Below are positions 53,154-62,729 of a stretch of DNA of 64,000 nucleotides, in pieces. The stretch comes from JAOUEA01 sp963825685 (lineage in GTDB: Bacteria > Actinomycetota > UBA4738 > HRBIN12): NCBI GenBank assembly GCA_963825685.1, contig CAWGUD010000020.1:62001-126000 (forward strand), in the 5' to 3' direction. The notes under the pieces were generated by a model, which was not told the origin of the DNA, searched no databases, and worked only from the letters and a program-made list of their open reading frames with translations. Both the position numbers and the translations under genes were made by a program. Numbering within the stretch: position 1 is the stretch's first letter; each line of letters begins with the position of its first letter.

Positions 53154-54531
53154 ATGACGCAGATGCCTCGGACGAGGTACGCGACGACGGCCGACGGTGT
53201 GCACGTCGCGTACCAGGCTTTCGGCGACGGACCGATCGACATCCTGTTCGTCCTCGGCTGGGTCACGCACATCGAGCGGATGTGGGACCAGCCGAGGGTC
53301 GCCCGGTTCCTGGGACGTCTCGCGTCGTTCGCACGAGTGATGGTGTTCGACAAGCGGGGAGTCGGCATGTCCGATCGGGTCCCCGAAGACCGGCTCCCGT
53401 CGCTGGAGGTCCGGATCGACGACGCCCGGGCCGTGATGGATGCCGTCGGTTCGCAACGCGCAGTCGTGCTCGGTCACTCCGAAGGCGGCCCGATGGCGAC
53501 CCTGTTCGCCGCCACCCACCCGGCGCGAACGATCGCCTTGGTTCTGTTCGGAACGACCGCGTGCTGGAACAACGCACCCGACTACCCCTTCAGCCTGCCC
53601 ATCGACGCCTTCAACGCGGACGACGCGGCCTTCCGGGAGCGACGGGACCGCCTCTGGGGCACGGAGGAGCTCGCGAAGGTCTACCTGACGGAATCGTTCG
53701 CGCCGGATCTCGCTGACGACGAGCCGACGGTTGCCTGGCTCGCCGACTACATGCGCAACGCCGCAAGTCCGGGCGCCGTGGACGCATTCTCGCGGATGAA
53801 CTCGTCGATCGACGTCCGATCCGCACTTCCCGCGATCCACGTGCCGACCCTCGTCATGGCACGTGATGACGATCTCGACTACGCCGCAGGGGAAACGAAG
53901 TGGCTTGCAGAGCAGATCCGCGGCGCCCGATTCGTGTCGTTCCCTGGGAACGAGCACTACATCTTCATGGGCGATCAGGACCAGCTGCTCGACGAGATCG
54001 AGAGGCTTCGTATCGGAGGTCCGCAGCGAGGAGGCCGACCTCGACCGGATGCTCGCCACCGTGCTGTTCACCGACATCGTTGGATCCACGGCCACCGCGG
54101 CCGACCTGGGTGACAAGGGTTGGCGGGAACTGGTGGAGCGACACCACGGCGTCGTGCGGGCGCTCCTCGGTCGCTTCCGTGGCACGGAGGTCGACACCGC
54201 CGGCGACGGATTCTTCGCCACCTTCGACGGGCCGGCGCGGGCCGTGCGGTGCGCCCAAGCGATCTGCGGGGCCGTACCGGATCTCGGTATCGAGATCCGG
54301 GCGGGCATCCACACAGGTGAGGTCGAGACGATCGCCGGGAAGGTCGGCGGCATCGCGGTGAACATAGGAGCGCGTATCGCCTCGCTCGCCGGACCGTCGG
54401 AGGTGCTGGTCTCCCACACGGTCCGGGGCCTCGTGGCCGGTTCCGGGCTCACCTTCGAGGACGCCGGCGAGCACGATCTGAAGGGGATCCCCGACCGCTG
54501 GCACCTCTATAGGGCGGTGTCTGGCGACTGA
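53154..54531 (+). CDS. Alpha/beta hydrolase fused to class III nucleotidyl cyclase (copy 2), one frameshift
   Basis: Same architecture as the 46.57-kb gene. Hydrolase part with a complete elbow here: VVLGHSEGGPMATLF (G-H-S-E-G), FDKRGVGMSDR. After a break near 54017 the cyclase follows: ATVLFTDIVGSTATAA, VDTAGDGFFATFDG, IRAGIHTGEVETI, GLVAGSGLTFEDAGEHDLKG. The Lys-to-Asp change before the second metal motif is shared with copy 1. About 459 aa. The two copies look about 75-80% identical in the cyclase DNA. Confidence 0.83.
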
Positions 54532-54589
54532 GCTCGGGAGGATCAGCGCTGAGTCCCGACGTCAGAACGCGAGTGGCTCCGCGCGGCGG

Positions 54590-54772
54590 TCAGGCGCCCG
54601 TGTACTCCTCGGCGTGGTCCGAGCGGTCCTTGGCCCACGTCTGATCGATGATGTCGATCGTCTCGGCCACCGAACGGCCGTTCTCGTCGGCTGCGGCCTT
54701 CACGTCCTCGAAGCGGATGTTGTGCTCACCCATCTGCAGGTGAGCCTGCATGCATCCACAGGTTAGGCACAT
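54590..54772 (-). CDS. Small CxxC protein, 60 aa
   Basis: MCLTCGCMQAHLQMGEHNIRFEDVK then AADENGRSVAETIDII, a known but uncharacterised short family with an N-terminal CxxCxC that could bind metal. Stop at 54590. Highly similar short proteins occur widely in actinobacteria and proteobacteria. Isolated between the cyclase fusion and the HTH gene. Confidence 0.65.
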   Translation of the reverse strand: MCLTCGCMQAHLQMGEHNIRFEDVKAAADENGRSVAETIDIIDQTWAKDRSDHAEEYTGA

Positions 54773-54912
54773 GGCTCCCTCCTATCGGCGTTCCAACTGC
54801 ATCTTGCTCGACAGACCGATCGACCAAACATCGGAAACTCATGATGCTCCGCGATCATCACACTCATGCTCCAAACGCATTTCGCCGATGCATCTGAGAT
54901 ATCATGACGGCC

Positions 54913-55221
54913 ATGCATGCAGCCCAGTTCGTCCGCGAGGCCCGGCTTCGTGCCGGTCTTACCCAGCGGGTGCTCGCGTCTCGCGCGGGGGTCTCGCAGC
55001 CGCTGGTGGCCCGCATCGAGAGCGGGAGGGTGCAGCCTTCCTTCGAGCGCGTGCTCGACCTGGTGCGCGCCTGCGGCTTCGACCTCGAGGTCCGTGTCGT
55101 TCCCCTCGACGAAGATGCGTGGACGCTCGCGGAGCAGGGCGCGCGGCTCGACCCCGACGCCCGCCTCGACCGGTTGCTCGCGGGCGTCGAGCTGGCACAG
55201 GAGGCGCAGGGCGATGGCTGA
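54913..55221 (+). CDS. XRE-family HTH protein, putative antitoxin (module 2)
   Basis: 102 aa from ATG 54913: HTH TQRVLASRAGVSQPLVARIE and a C-terminal part LDRLLAGVELAQEAQGDG. The start is set at 54913, not 54904, because a TATCAT -10 (54900-54905) lies 7 nt before it, the same leaderless spacing as module 1. It overlaps the next gene by 8 nt. Same order and domain pair as at 22.2-23.0 kb. Confidence 0.75.
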   Translation: MHAAQFVREARLRAGLTQRVLASRAGVSQPLVARIESGRVQPSFERVLDLVRACGFDLEVRVVPLDEDAWTLAEQGARLDPDARLDRLLAGVELAQEAQGDG

Positions 55222-55714
55222 GTTCCGCCCGCAGGGCATCATGGCGGTGCTCGACCGCCATGAGGTGCGCTACGTCCTCGTGGGCGGGCTCGCAGCCGTG
55301 CTGCACGGCGCGGCGCACCTGACCACCGACGTCGACGTGGTGCCCGAGGACGGCCGCGAGAACCTCGCCCGTCTCTCGGCGGCGCTGCACGAGCTGCACG
55401 CGAGGATCAGGGTGTCGGGCGAGCCCGACGGAGTGCCGTTCGACCACTCCGCCGAGTCGCTCGGCCGCGTCTCGATCTGGAACCTGGTGACCGACCTGGG
55501 CGACCTCGACATCACGTTCGTGCCGAGCGGCACCCAGGGCTACCGCGACCTCGAGCGCGACGCCGAGGTGATGACGGTGCGGGGCGTCGCGGTGCCGGTG
55601 GCGTCGCTCGCCGACGTGATCCGGTCGAAGGAGGCGGCGGGGCGCGCCCGCGATCGGGCGGTGCTGCCGGCCCTGCGGGAGCTGCTCGCTCGGCAGCAGC
55701 AGACGTCCGAGTGA
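55214..55714 (+). CDS. Nucleotidyltransferase-fold protein, putative toxin (module 2)
   Basis: 166 aa: VLVGGLAAVLHGAAHLTTDVDVV (GG..DxD), LHELHARIRVSGEPDG and GDLDITFVPSGTQGY, then VRGVAVPVASLADVIRSKEAAG. Shares fold, motif spacing and the LHARxRV block with module 1, from which it is clearly diverged. Expected to transfer nucleotides to tRNA or protein. ATG 55214 overlaps the HTH gene. Confidence 0.72.
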   Translation: MAEFRPQGIMAVLDRHEVRYVLVGGLAAVLHGAAHLTTDVDVVPEDGRENLARLSAALHELHARIRVSGEPDGVPFDHSAESLGRVSIWNLVTDLGDLDITFVPSGTQGYRDLERDAEVMTVRGVAVPVASLADVIRSKEAAGRARDRAVLPALRELLARQQQTSE

Positions 55715-55741
55715 CGCGCCAAGGGCGACGACAGGAGCACT

Positions 55742-55846
55742 GTGTCGATCTCGCACGAGCGCCTCGCCGACACGGCCGAGCGCGATCGCATGAAGTCCTA
55801 CTGGAAGGAGCGCACGACCGCACTTGCGGAGGAGCTGCACCGGTGA
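55742..55846 (+). CDS. Possible 34-aa peptide following module 2
   Basis: GTG 55742 follows AGGAG by 5 nt; the product is a charged helix starting VSISHERLADTAERDRMKSY and ending LAEELHR. Only 27 nt after the nucleotidyltransferase stop. It could be a third module gene or the N-terminal stub of a lost gene. Confidence 0.4.
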   Translation: MSISHERLADTAERDRMKSYWKERTTALAEELHR

Positions 55847-55881
55847 TCGGGCGATGCAGACCTGGGTGGCCACCCGATGCG

Positions 55882-56301
55882 TCAGGACGATGCGACCCCG
55901 AGGCCCGATCGCTGTGCGGCATGAGCGAGGGCGGCGTCCCACGTCGCGACCACGGTCGTTCCGTCGTCGACGCTGAGCGCCGTCGCGAGATGGACCGCGT
56001 CGTACCCGCGGAGACCGAACGTCTCAGCGAGCTGCCCCGCGGACAGCGACAGCTCCTCATCGAGGATCACGACGTCCATCGTCTGCAGCCTGTCTTCCAG
56101 CTCCGTCACGGCGCGGCGAGCGGCACCGCGACCGATCCTGCTTGATCGGGCTGCCCCGGCGATGGCGGCCCTGGCTTCCGGGTAGGTCGCGACCGAGGTC
56201 ACGCGCGTGCTGCTTCCCGTCCACAGATCACGCACGGCCTTCGTGCCGTCCTCACGAAGGAAGAGCTTGGCCAGGGCCGACGTATCGAAGTAGACGATCA
56301 A
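55882..56301 (-). CDS. PIN-domain RNase toxin (VapC-like, module 4)
   Basis: 139 aa: IVYFDTSALAKLFLRE, YPEARAAIAGA, LRGYDAVHLATAL and VVATWDAALAHAA; the four PIN acids are present. Starts with TTG at 56301, overlapping the antitoxin stop (TTGA). Probably a sequence-specific endoribonuclease. Confidence 0.85.
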   Translation of the reverse strand: MIVYFDTSALAKLFLREDGTKAVRDLWTGSSTRVTSVATYPEARAAIAGAARSSRIGRGAARRAVTELEDRLQTMDVVILDEELSLSAGQLAETFGLRGYDAVHLATALSVDDGTTVVATWDAALAHAAQRSGLGVASS

Positions 56302-56591
56302 CGGCGTCGCTGTTCGATCACGATGTCGCTCACGGATCCGCGCACGGGGATCGGCGGGCGCGCGTCGGCGGGCTCGGCCGGTCGCACAGCCGGCCGGACC
56401 TTGCCCTCGGCGATCAGCTGGTCGAGCTTCGAGCGGCCGGTGACCGGCACGATCCGCGCGACCGGCCTGCCGCGGTCGGTGACGGTGATCTCGCGGCCGG
56501 AGCCGACGGCCTCGAGCCAAGCGCTGAGGTGGTCGCGGAGCTCACGGATGCCGACCTCGTTGCGGTCGGGTGGAAGTGGCGCTTTCGCCAT
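56298..56591 (-). CDS. Phd/YefM-type antitoxin (module 4)
   Basis: 97 aa: NEVGIRELRDHLSAWLEAV, ITVTDRGRPVARIVPV, then a disordered toxin-binding tail. ATG 56591 is chosen since TACACT (56603-56598) lies 6 nt upstream, giving a leaderless start; an ATG at 56615 is the alternative. Overlaps the PIN gene. Confidence 0.85.
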   Translation of the reverse strand: MAKAPLPPDRNEVGIRELRDHLSAWLEAVGSGREITVTDRGRPVARIVPVTGRSKLDQLIAEGKVRPAVRPAEPADARPPIPVRGSVSDIVIEQRRR

Positions 56592-56597
56592 AGCCGA

Positions 56598-56603
56598 AGT
56601 GTA
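56598..56603 (-). promoter_or_regulatory. -10 element of module 4 antitoxin
   Basis: TACACT on the minus strand, TANNNT type, 6 nt before ATG 56591; no Shine-Dalgarno fits between them. Confidence 0.4.
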
Positions 56604-56694
56604 CCTCATGCCCACCCAGCCACATCATGAGCCGTTCTTCATCGGCCGATCCGTGACACACATCACTTCGCGCCCGAGTCGCCACACTGAGCGG

Positions 56695-57753
56695 ATGACG
56701 CGCTGGGTCTTCCACGTCGACATGGACGAGTTCATCGCCGCGGTCGAGGTGCTGCGCCACCCCGAGCTGCGCGGCAAGCCCGTGATCGTCGGCGGCGACG
56801 GCGACCCGACGAAGCGTGGGGTCGTCTCGACCGCGTCGTACGAGGCGCGGGCGTTCGGCGTGCGCTCGGCCATGCCGCTGCGCACGGCGTCGAAGCGATG
56901 TCCCGACGGCCGTGTTCCTCGCGGTCGACGCCGAGCACTACCTCGAGGCGAGCGGGCGGGTGATGGACACGCTGCGCTCGTTCCCCGCGGTCGTGCAGGT
57001 GCTCGGGTGGGACGAGGCGTTCATGGCGGTCGAGCCCGACGACCCCGAGGCGCTCGCACGGGAGATCCAGACCGCAGGTGCTCGAGCGGACCGAGCCTCT
57101 GGTGTTCGATCGGCGTCGGTGACTCGCGGCATCGAGCGAAGCTCGCCAGCGCCTTCGCGAAGCCGCGGGGCGTGTTCCGGCTCACCCGCGAGGAGTGGCC
57201 GGCGCTGATGGGTCCGAAGCCGGTCGACGCGCTCTGGGGCATCGGCAGGAAGACCGCCGACAAGCTGAACGAGCTCGGCATCCACACGGTCGACGAGCTC
57301 GCGAACGCCGACGACGAGGTGCTCGCGGCTCGGTTCGGGCCGAACACCGGACCGTGGATCCGGAGCCTCGGCACCGGCGACGACGACGGCGAGGTCAGCG
57401 CCGAGCCGTACGTGCGTCGGGGGCAGAGCCACGAGCGGACGTTCCAGCGGGACCTGACCGACCCGGACGAGATCCGGCGCGAGACCGAGCGCATCGCGCG
57501 GGAGCTCGTCGCCGATCTTCCCGACGACCGGCTCGTGGTGCGAGTGACGGTGAAGCTCCGCACGTCGTCGTTCTTCACGTCGACCCACGGGCGCAAGCTC
57601 CCGGAGCCGACCCGGGACCCCGACCTGATCGTCGATCACGCCCTCGAGGCGCTCGGGCGGTTCGAGCTCGACCGCCCCGTTCGCCTGCTCGGCGTGCGCG
57701 CCGAGCTCTCCGAGCCCGACGCCGAAGGAGGCCCTGCGACCGACGTCACATGA
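56695..57753 (+). CDS. dinB: DNA polymerase IV (Y family), two frameshifts
   Basis: About 353 aa. Catalytic HVDMDEFIAAVEVLR, KPVIVGGDGDPTKRGVVSTASYEAR, LGWDEAFMAV (the DE of motif SxDE, Ser replaced by Trp-preceding Gly), CSIGVGDSRHRAKLAS, HhH WGIGRKTADKLNELGI and little-finger domain. Breaks near 56905 and 57078; the second fits loss of GC in ACCGCAGG. Translesion polymerase. No LexA-like box seen. Stop overlaps the convergent sulfite-oxidase-like gene by 8 nt. Confidence 0.85.
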   Translation: MTRWVFHVDMDEFIAAVEVLRHPELRGKPVIVGGDGDPTKRGVVSTASYEARAFGVRSAMPLRTASKRCPDGRVPRGRRRALPRGERAGDGHAALVPRGRAGARVGRGVHGGRARRPRGARTGDPDRRCSSGPSLWCSIGVGDSRHRAKLASAFAKPRGVFRLTREEWPALMGPKPVDALWGIGRKTADKLNELGIHTVDELANADDEVLAARFGPNTGPWIRSLGTGDDDGEVSAEPYVRRGQSHERTFQRDLTDPDEIRRETERIARELVADLPDDRLVVRVTVKLRTSSFFTSTHGRKLPEPTRDPDLIVDHALEALGRFELDRPVRLLGVRAELSEPDAEGGPATDVT

Positions 57754-59283
57754 CGTTCACGAGGATCGTGTGCCAGCCGGTCGCGCCGTCGGGGAAGGGC
57801 TCCGTTCGCGCCTCGGGCTGGGTGACGCCCTCGGCGTCGGTCGCGCGCACCTGCAGGCGTCTCGGCCCCGGCTGCAGGTCGGTGACCAGCTTCCACTGTC
57901 GCCAGGTGTCGATCGTGTCCTCGGCCGCGAGCTCGGCCTCGACCCACGGGCGCTCGTCGATCCGAACCTCCACCCGCGAGATACCCACGTGCTGGGCCCA
58001 CGCGACGCCGGCGACCACGACTTCCCCGGGGCTCACGGAGGCGCCGTGCCGAGGGGTGTCGATGCGCGACTGCGTCTTGATCGGCGCCTGCTCGGCCCAT
58101 CCGCGCCGGATCCAGTACGGGTCGAACGCCTCGAACGTCGTGAGCTCGAGATCGACGACCCACTTCGTGGCCGAGACGTAGCCGTAGAGCCCCGGCACGA
58201 CCATGCGCACCGGGAACCCGTGCTCGATCGGCAACGGCTCGCCGTTCATCGCGACGGCGAGCATCGCGTCGCGCCCGTCGGTGACGGCCGCGACGGGCGT
58301 GCCGGCGGTGAACCCGTCGTCCGACGTCGACACGAGCTGGGTGGCGGCGGGGTCGACGCCGGCCTCGGCGAGCAGATCCGCGAGGGGGGCCCCGATCCAG
58401 CGGGCATTCCCGATCAGGTCGCCACCGATCTCGTTCGAGACGCACGCGAGGGTGACGTCGCGCTCGATCAACGGGCGCGCCGTCAGCTGCTCGAAGTTCA
58501 GCGTGAGCTCTCGCTCGACCATGCCGTGCACGCGCAGGCGCCACTCCTCGGCGGTCACCGTGGGCACGATCAGGGCGGTGTCGATGCGGTAGAAGTCGGC
58601 GTTCGGTGTGATGAACGGGGTCAGCCCCTCGACGCCGAGGTTCGCCCCGCGCGGCACGGGCGGAGCCGTCGCGACCCCGGTGGGCACGGCGACCCGGGCG
58701 CGGGACGCCACCGCCTCGGAGCGCCGCGAGAGGAACTGCCCGGTGACCCCCGCCACGGCCGCGGCGCCGAACGCGACGGCCGCCCCGACCAGGAAGCGGC
58801 GCCTCGAGACGGGATCCGGGCTCAGGTCCGTCGCCCCCTCGGCCGGCTCCGACCGCGCCGAGGAGCCGCCGCCGGAGCAGCATCAGGGTGACCGCGCCGA
58901 CCACCGCACCCGCCACCGCGGGCAACGCATCGATCGGCTCCGCGTTCGGACGCGTGAGGGCCGCCACCGCTCCGATCGCGGCGAGGAGCACGAGGCTCGC
59001 GTAGCCCACCTGTGGTCGTCGCAGCGACGCGATGCCGACGGCGACCGCGAGCGCGCTCACGGACCACGGTCACCACGAGGACGAGCACGAGCTTGTCGGC
59101 GGTGCCGAACGTCTCGATCGCGACGTCCTTCAGCCACCGCGGCACGAAGTCGATCGAGGCCGAGCCGACGGCGACGATCGGCGACGCCTCGGCGCGCCCG
59201 ACGAGCCCGGCCACGAGGTGCGCCGCCCCGAGCGCGGCCGCGGCGGAGGCCAGGCCCAACCACGCGCCCACACGCTTCCTCAT
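57746..59283 (-). CDS. Membrane-anchored molybdopterin oxidoreductase (sulfite oxidase-like), two frameshifts
   Basis: About 512 aa. N-terminal half has several membrane helices (VGAWLGLASAAAALGAAHLV, GYASLVLLAAIGAVAALT), then SRRRFLVGAAVAFGAAAVAG and a periplasmic Mo-cofactor domain: TLACVSNEIGGDLIGNARW with the Mo-ligand Cys, GYVSATKWVVDLEL, and a C-terminal dimerisation domain. Breaks near 59060 and 58855. Homologues are actinobacterial oxidoreductases of unclear substrate. Needs molybdopterin, for which the MoaD-like gene at 29 kb could contribute. Confidence 0.82.
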
Positions 59284-59396
59284 GGAGAGAGGTTCGCACC
59301 TCTGGGCCGACCAGCGGTGCGATCGGCGAGAACCGTAAGGGTTCGGTGAGGAACGGCCCCTATCGGCGAGCCTGACGATCGACCGACGGAGTCGCC

Positions 59397-60592
59397 TCAG
59401 TCGAGTCGCGCGTAGTACGTCTGTCGGATGCCGTGGACGTTGCGGAACTCGCCACCGATGTGGATCGACGACCCGTCGAGCGCGATCCCCCACACACCGT
59501 TGTAGTTGCCCGTCACCGACGGGTTCCACCCCAGCAGCCCGCCGCCCAGCGAGTACGCGGCGAGCCGGTTCCGCGTCTGGCACTCGTTGTTCGGATCCAG
59601 CGTGCCGGGGTTGCCCGGACTGGAATCCGCATCCGTCACCCGCCGCGTCGGCGATCTCGACGAAGTGGCCGCCGACGAGCAGGTCCCCTCCGCTCACGAC
59701 GACCGCCTGCGCCGAGCCCGACGTGTCGCGCTTCCAGGCCTGTGCGCCGCTGGGCGCGTACCGGGCGACGTAGTCGGAGCCACCCGCCCCGAGATAGAGG
59801 TTCGTGCCGTCGGTGGCGACCGAGATGCCGGTCGCCGCCACGCCGGCACCGGCCGGCGTGAAGCCCGGGTCGTGCGCGCCGGTCGTGGGGTTGAATCGCA
59901 CGAGCGACTTCACCCCGCGGGTCGACCCACCCTGGGTGAGGGAGTCGCACTGGCAGGCCGAGTAGAGCCAGCCGCCGACCAACACGAACTCGCGATGCTG
60001 CGGCGGCGTGTTGTGGCCGCGCAGCGACGGGTTCGTCGCCACGGTCGAGGTCGCGAAGCTGCCCTTGTTGGCGCCGGTGCCGGCGTCGACGGCCTGCAGC
60101 TTGTTCCGGCCGACGTACACGGTGGAACCGGAGACCGCGACCGCGGTCGCGTTGGGGATGCCGTTCGGACGGAACGACGAGATCAATGCCCCGGTCGTGC
60201 CGTTGAACGCCAGCAGGTTCTTGTAGGTCGCGCCCCCCGGAGGAGAGGGTGAACTTGCCGGCGGCGTACACCGTGTTGCCGCTGACCGCGAGCTTCCAGA
60301 CCTGGGAACCAGAGCCCCCGAGCTTGAGCGGCGTGATGCCGACCGGGGCGCCGGTCGAGCGGCCGAGGACGGCGAGGTTGGTCACGCTCTGGACCATCGC
60401 GCCGTCGCCGGTCTGGACCTGCGTGAACACGCCGCCCATCCACACCCGGTCGCCGACGACGACCACGGAACGGACCCGTCCGTTCACCTGATGGGTGTCG
60501 GCCGGCACCTCCGAGGGCACGGCGGCACGTGCGACCCCCGACAGCCCGGCGACGATGACGAGACAGAGCGCGACGACGACCGACCGTCGCAT
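59397..60592 (-). CDS. Secreted beta-propeller protein A, two frameshifts
   Basis: About 398 aa. Signal peptide MRRSVVVALCLVIVAGLSGVARA; then blades with recurrent VVGDRVWMGGVFTQV, VSGNTVYAAGKFT, GSTVYVGRNKLQAVD, GTNLYLGAGGSD, GGDLLVGGHFV and SSIHIGGEFRNV. These GGxF-type repeats are found in secreted actinobacterial 'delta-60'-like propellers. Breaks near 60235 and 59640. Divergent from propeller B. Role probably surface binding. Confidence 0.7.
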
Positions 60593-60830
60593 CGTGGTGA
60601 GTGGGGGATGTTCAGCCACGTATACGTCATAACCCTTCGACCCCGGTTCAGGCAAGAGGCTGAGCCCGGATTCCTGCAGTTCGGGGGTTCGCCTAGGCCG
60701 ATCGCCGCTCGAAGACGTCCTTGTGGCCGACGAGTCTTCCGCTCGGGTGATGCTAGCCTGGGTCAACCGCGGGACAGAGTGAGCCCCCCAGCCCTCCTCG
60801 CCGCGTCGGCAACGAAAGGGATCGACACTC
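60593..60830. promoter_or_regulatory. Divergent region between two beta-propeller genes
   Basis: 238 nt. A TAGCCT (60752-60757) is a candidate -10 for propeller B; ACGTATACGT at about 60619-60628 is a perfect palindrome near the propeller A start and could be an operator. Nothing else recognisable. Confidence 0.35.
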
Positions 60831-62590
60831 ATGCGTAGAAGGTTCTCGTCCGTCCTCGTCCTGACGATCGTCGCGCTCGTCCTCGGCACCTTGCCCGCAA
60901 CGGCACTGACCACCACACCCGACGCGACCCCGTGGATGGCCAACGGCTACATCAAGGCGAGCGCACAGTACGGCAACGTGTTGTTCGTCGGCGGCAGCTT
61001 CCAGAAGATCGGCGCAGTCGGTCTCGCCGGGTCCGAACCTCGGGCCCGTTCGTCGACGGCTACACGGGCCTCGCCGCGATCGACATGACGACGGGCCAGG
61101 CGATCGCGAACTTCAAGCCGCAGCTCACGGCCAACGCGAACCAGGAGCTCAAGCGTGCTCGCGCTCGCCGTCGTGGGGAACCGCCTCTACGTCGGCGGAC
61201 AGTTCTCGACCGTCGACGGAGAGGCCCACTACAACCTCGCCGCGATCGACATCAACCCGACGACGATCCGCGGCACGGTCGTGAGCGGCTTCGACACCGG
61301 TCGTGGGCATCCCGGGCAACGCGAACGAGCACAGCTTCGACGTGAAGACGATCCTGCCGGGCTCCGACGGCCTGTACATCGGCGGCGGGTTCAGCAAGGT
61401 CGACGGCAAGGGCAAGCCGAAGACGGCCAAGCTCGACTGGAACGGCAACGTCGTCAACGCGTACAAGACCGCCGGCGTGAACGGCTCGGTGAACGACATG
61501 GTCTGGTCGGCCGATCAGCAGTCGATCTTCCTCGCCGGCCACTTCACGCAGATCGGGGCCGGGCAACTCCCGCGTCGCGATGGGACGCATCGACCCGACC
61601 ACCGGGCGCGACCCTCCCGTGGACGGTGCCGCTGTCGCAGATCCCCGGGGCCACGAGCTCGGGACAGATCTGCTACGAGCTGATCGCCACCGCGACGCGC
61701 CTGTACGCGGCGTGCGGCAAGACCCCGAACTTCACCGGGGCGTTCCGGGTCGACAACGGCGACGAGGGCACGCGCACCTGGCAGTACAGCACCGGCGGCA
61801 ACGTCCAGACGCTCGCCCTGATCCCCGGCACCAACGATCTCGTGATCGGCGGACACTTCGGCATCAACAGCAGCAGCCGCTACAACGGCCGCATGCGGTG
61901 CGGGCCGAGCACGGGCCCGGCCACGTGGATCCGCGCGATCGCGATCATCCGCAACGTGGCGAGCACGACGAGCTTCGTGTCGCCGCGCACGGACGGAGGC
62001 GACCTCGGCCACGGACCCGTGGGTCGACTGCAGCTGGCTGCCGAACATCGACGGTCAGGACCAGCCCTGGCCGACCCTGACGCGAACATGCCCGGCGTGA
62101 ACCGCTACGGCGGCATGTGGGAGCTGCAGGTCACGAACGATCCACCTGTGGGCGCTCGGCGAGTTCCGCTACGTCAACACGCAGGTCCGTCGCGCGATCG
62201 CCCGCTTCCCTTGGACCGGCGACCCCACGCCCCCGCCGGACCCGGTGCAGCCCGTGCTCACCGAGCTCGTCGTCGGCCTCGCCGCTGATCGTGCAGCCCG
62301 ACCGGTCCACGAGCTTCACGATCAGCTGCCCCGACCAGCCCGATCCGTGCAACGGCACGGCCAAGCTCGTCGCGGGCGGCAGCACGCAGCTCTCACCGCA
62401 GACGTTCTCGCTCACCCCTCTCGGCGAGCAGACGTTCGCCATCACGATCAACGACGCGGCCTGGGACAAGATGGTCGCGAAGGCCAACGGCACGATCGGC
62501 GGCTCGGTGCAGCTGACCGCCGAGGGCTCCCCCGGCACGACGCCGCTGTCGACGTCGATCTCGATCCAGCTCAAGCTCTCGACCGCCTGA
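60831..62590 (+). CDS. Secreted beta-propeller protein B with C-terminal Ig-like domain, many frameshifts
   Basis: About 586 aa. Signal peptide MRRRFSSVLVLTIVALVLGT; blades YGNVLFVGGSFQKI, VVGNRLYVGGQFSTVDG, SDGLYIGGGFSKVDGKGK, QQSIFLAGHFTQIGAG, TRLYAACGKTPNFTG, TNDLVIGGHFGINSSS and WALGEFRYVN; then a Pro linker and a domain with IVQPDRSTSFTISCP. At least seven frame changes (about 61020, 61155, 61300, 61565, 61900, 62145, 62280). Homologous in style to propeller A on the other strand. Likely cell-surface. Confidence 0.68.
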
Positions 62591-62729
62591 GCGCCTCGGC
62601 CGGTGACCCGGGCCCGACAGGGGCTCGGGTCTCCAGCTCCTGGCCGGCATGTTCGACACGCCCCCGCCCGGCTGTGATGCTGGGCGCATGCGTCCCGCAG
62701 CCGCGGGCCCGACCGCAGGAGGCGACGAG

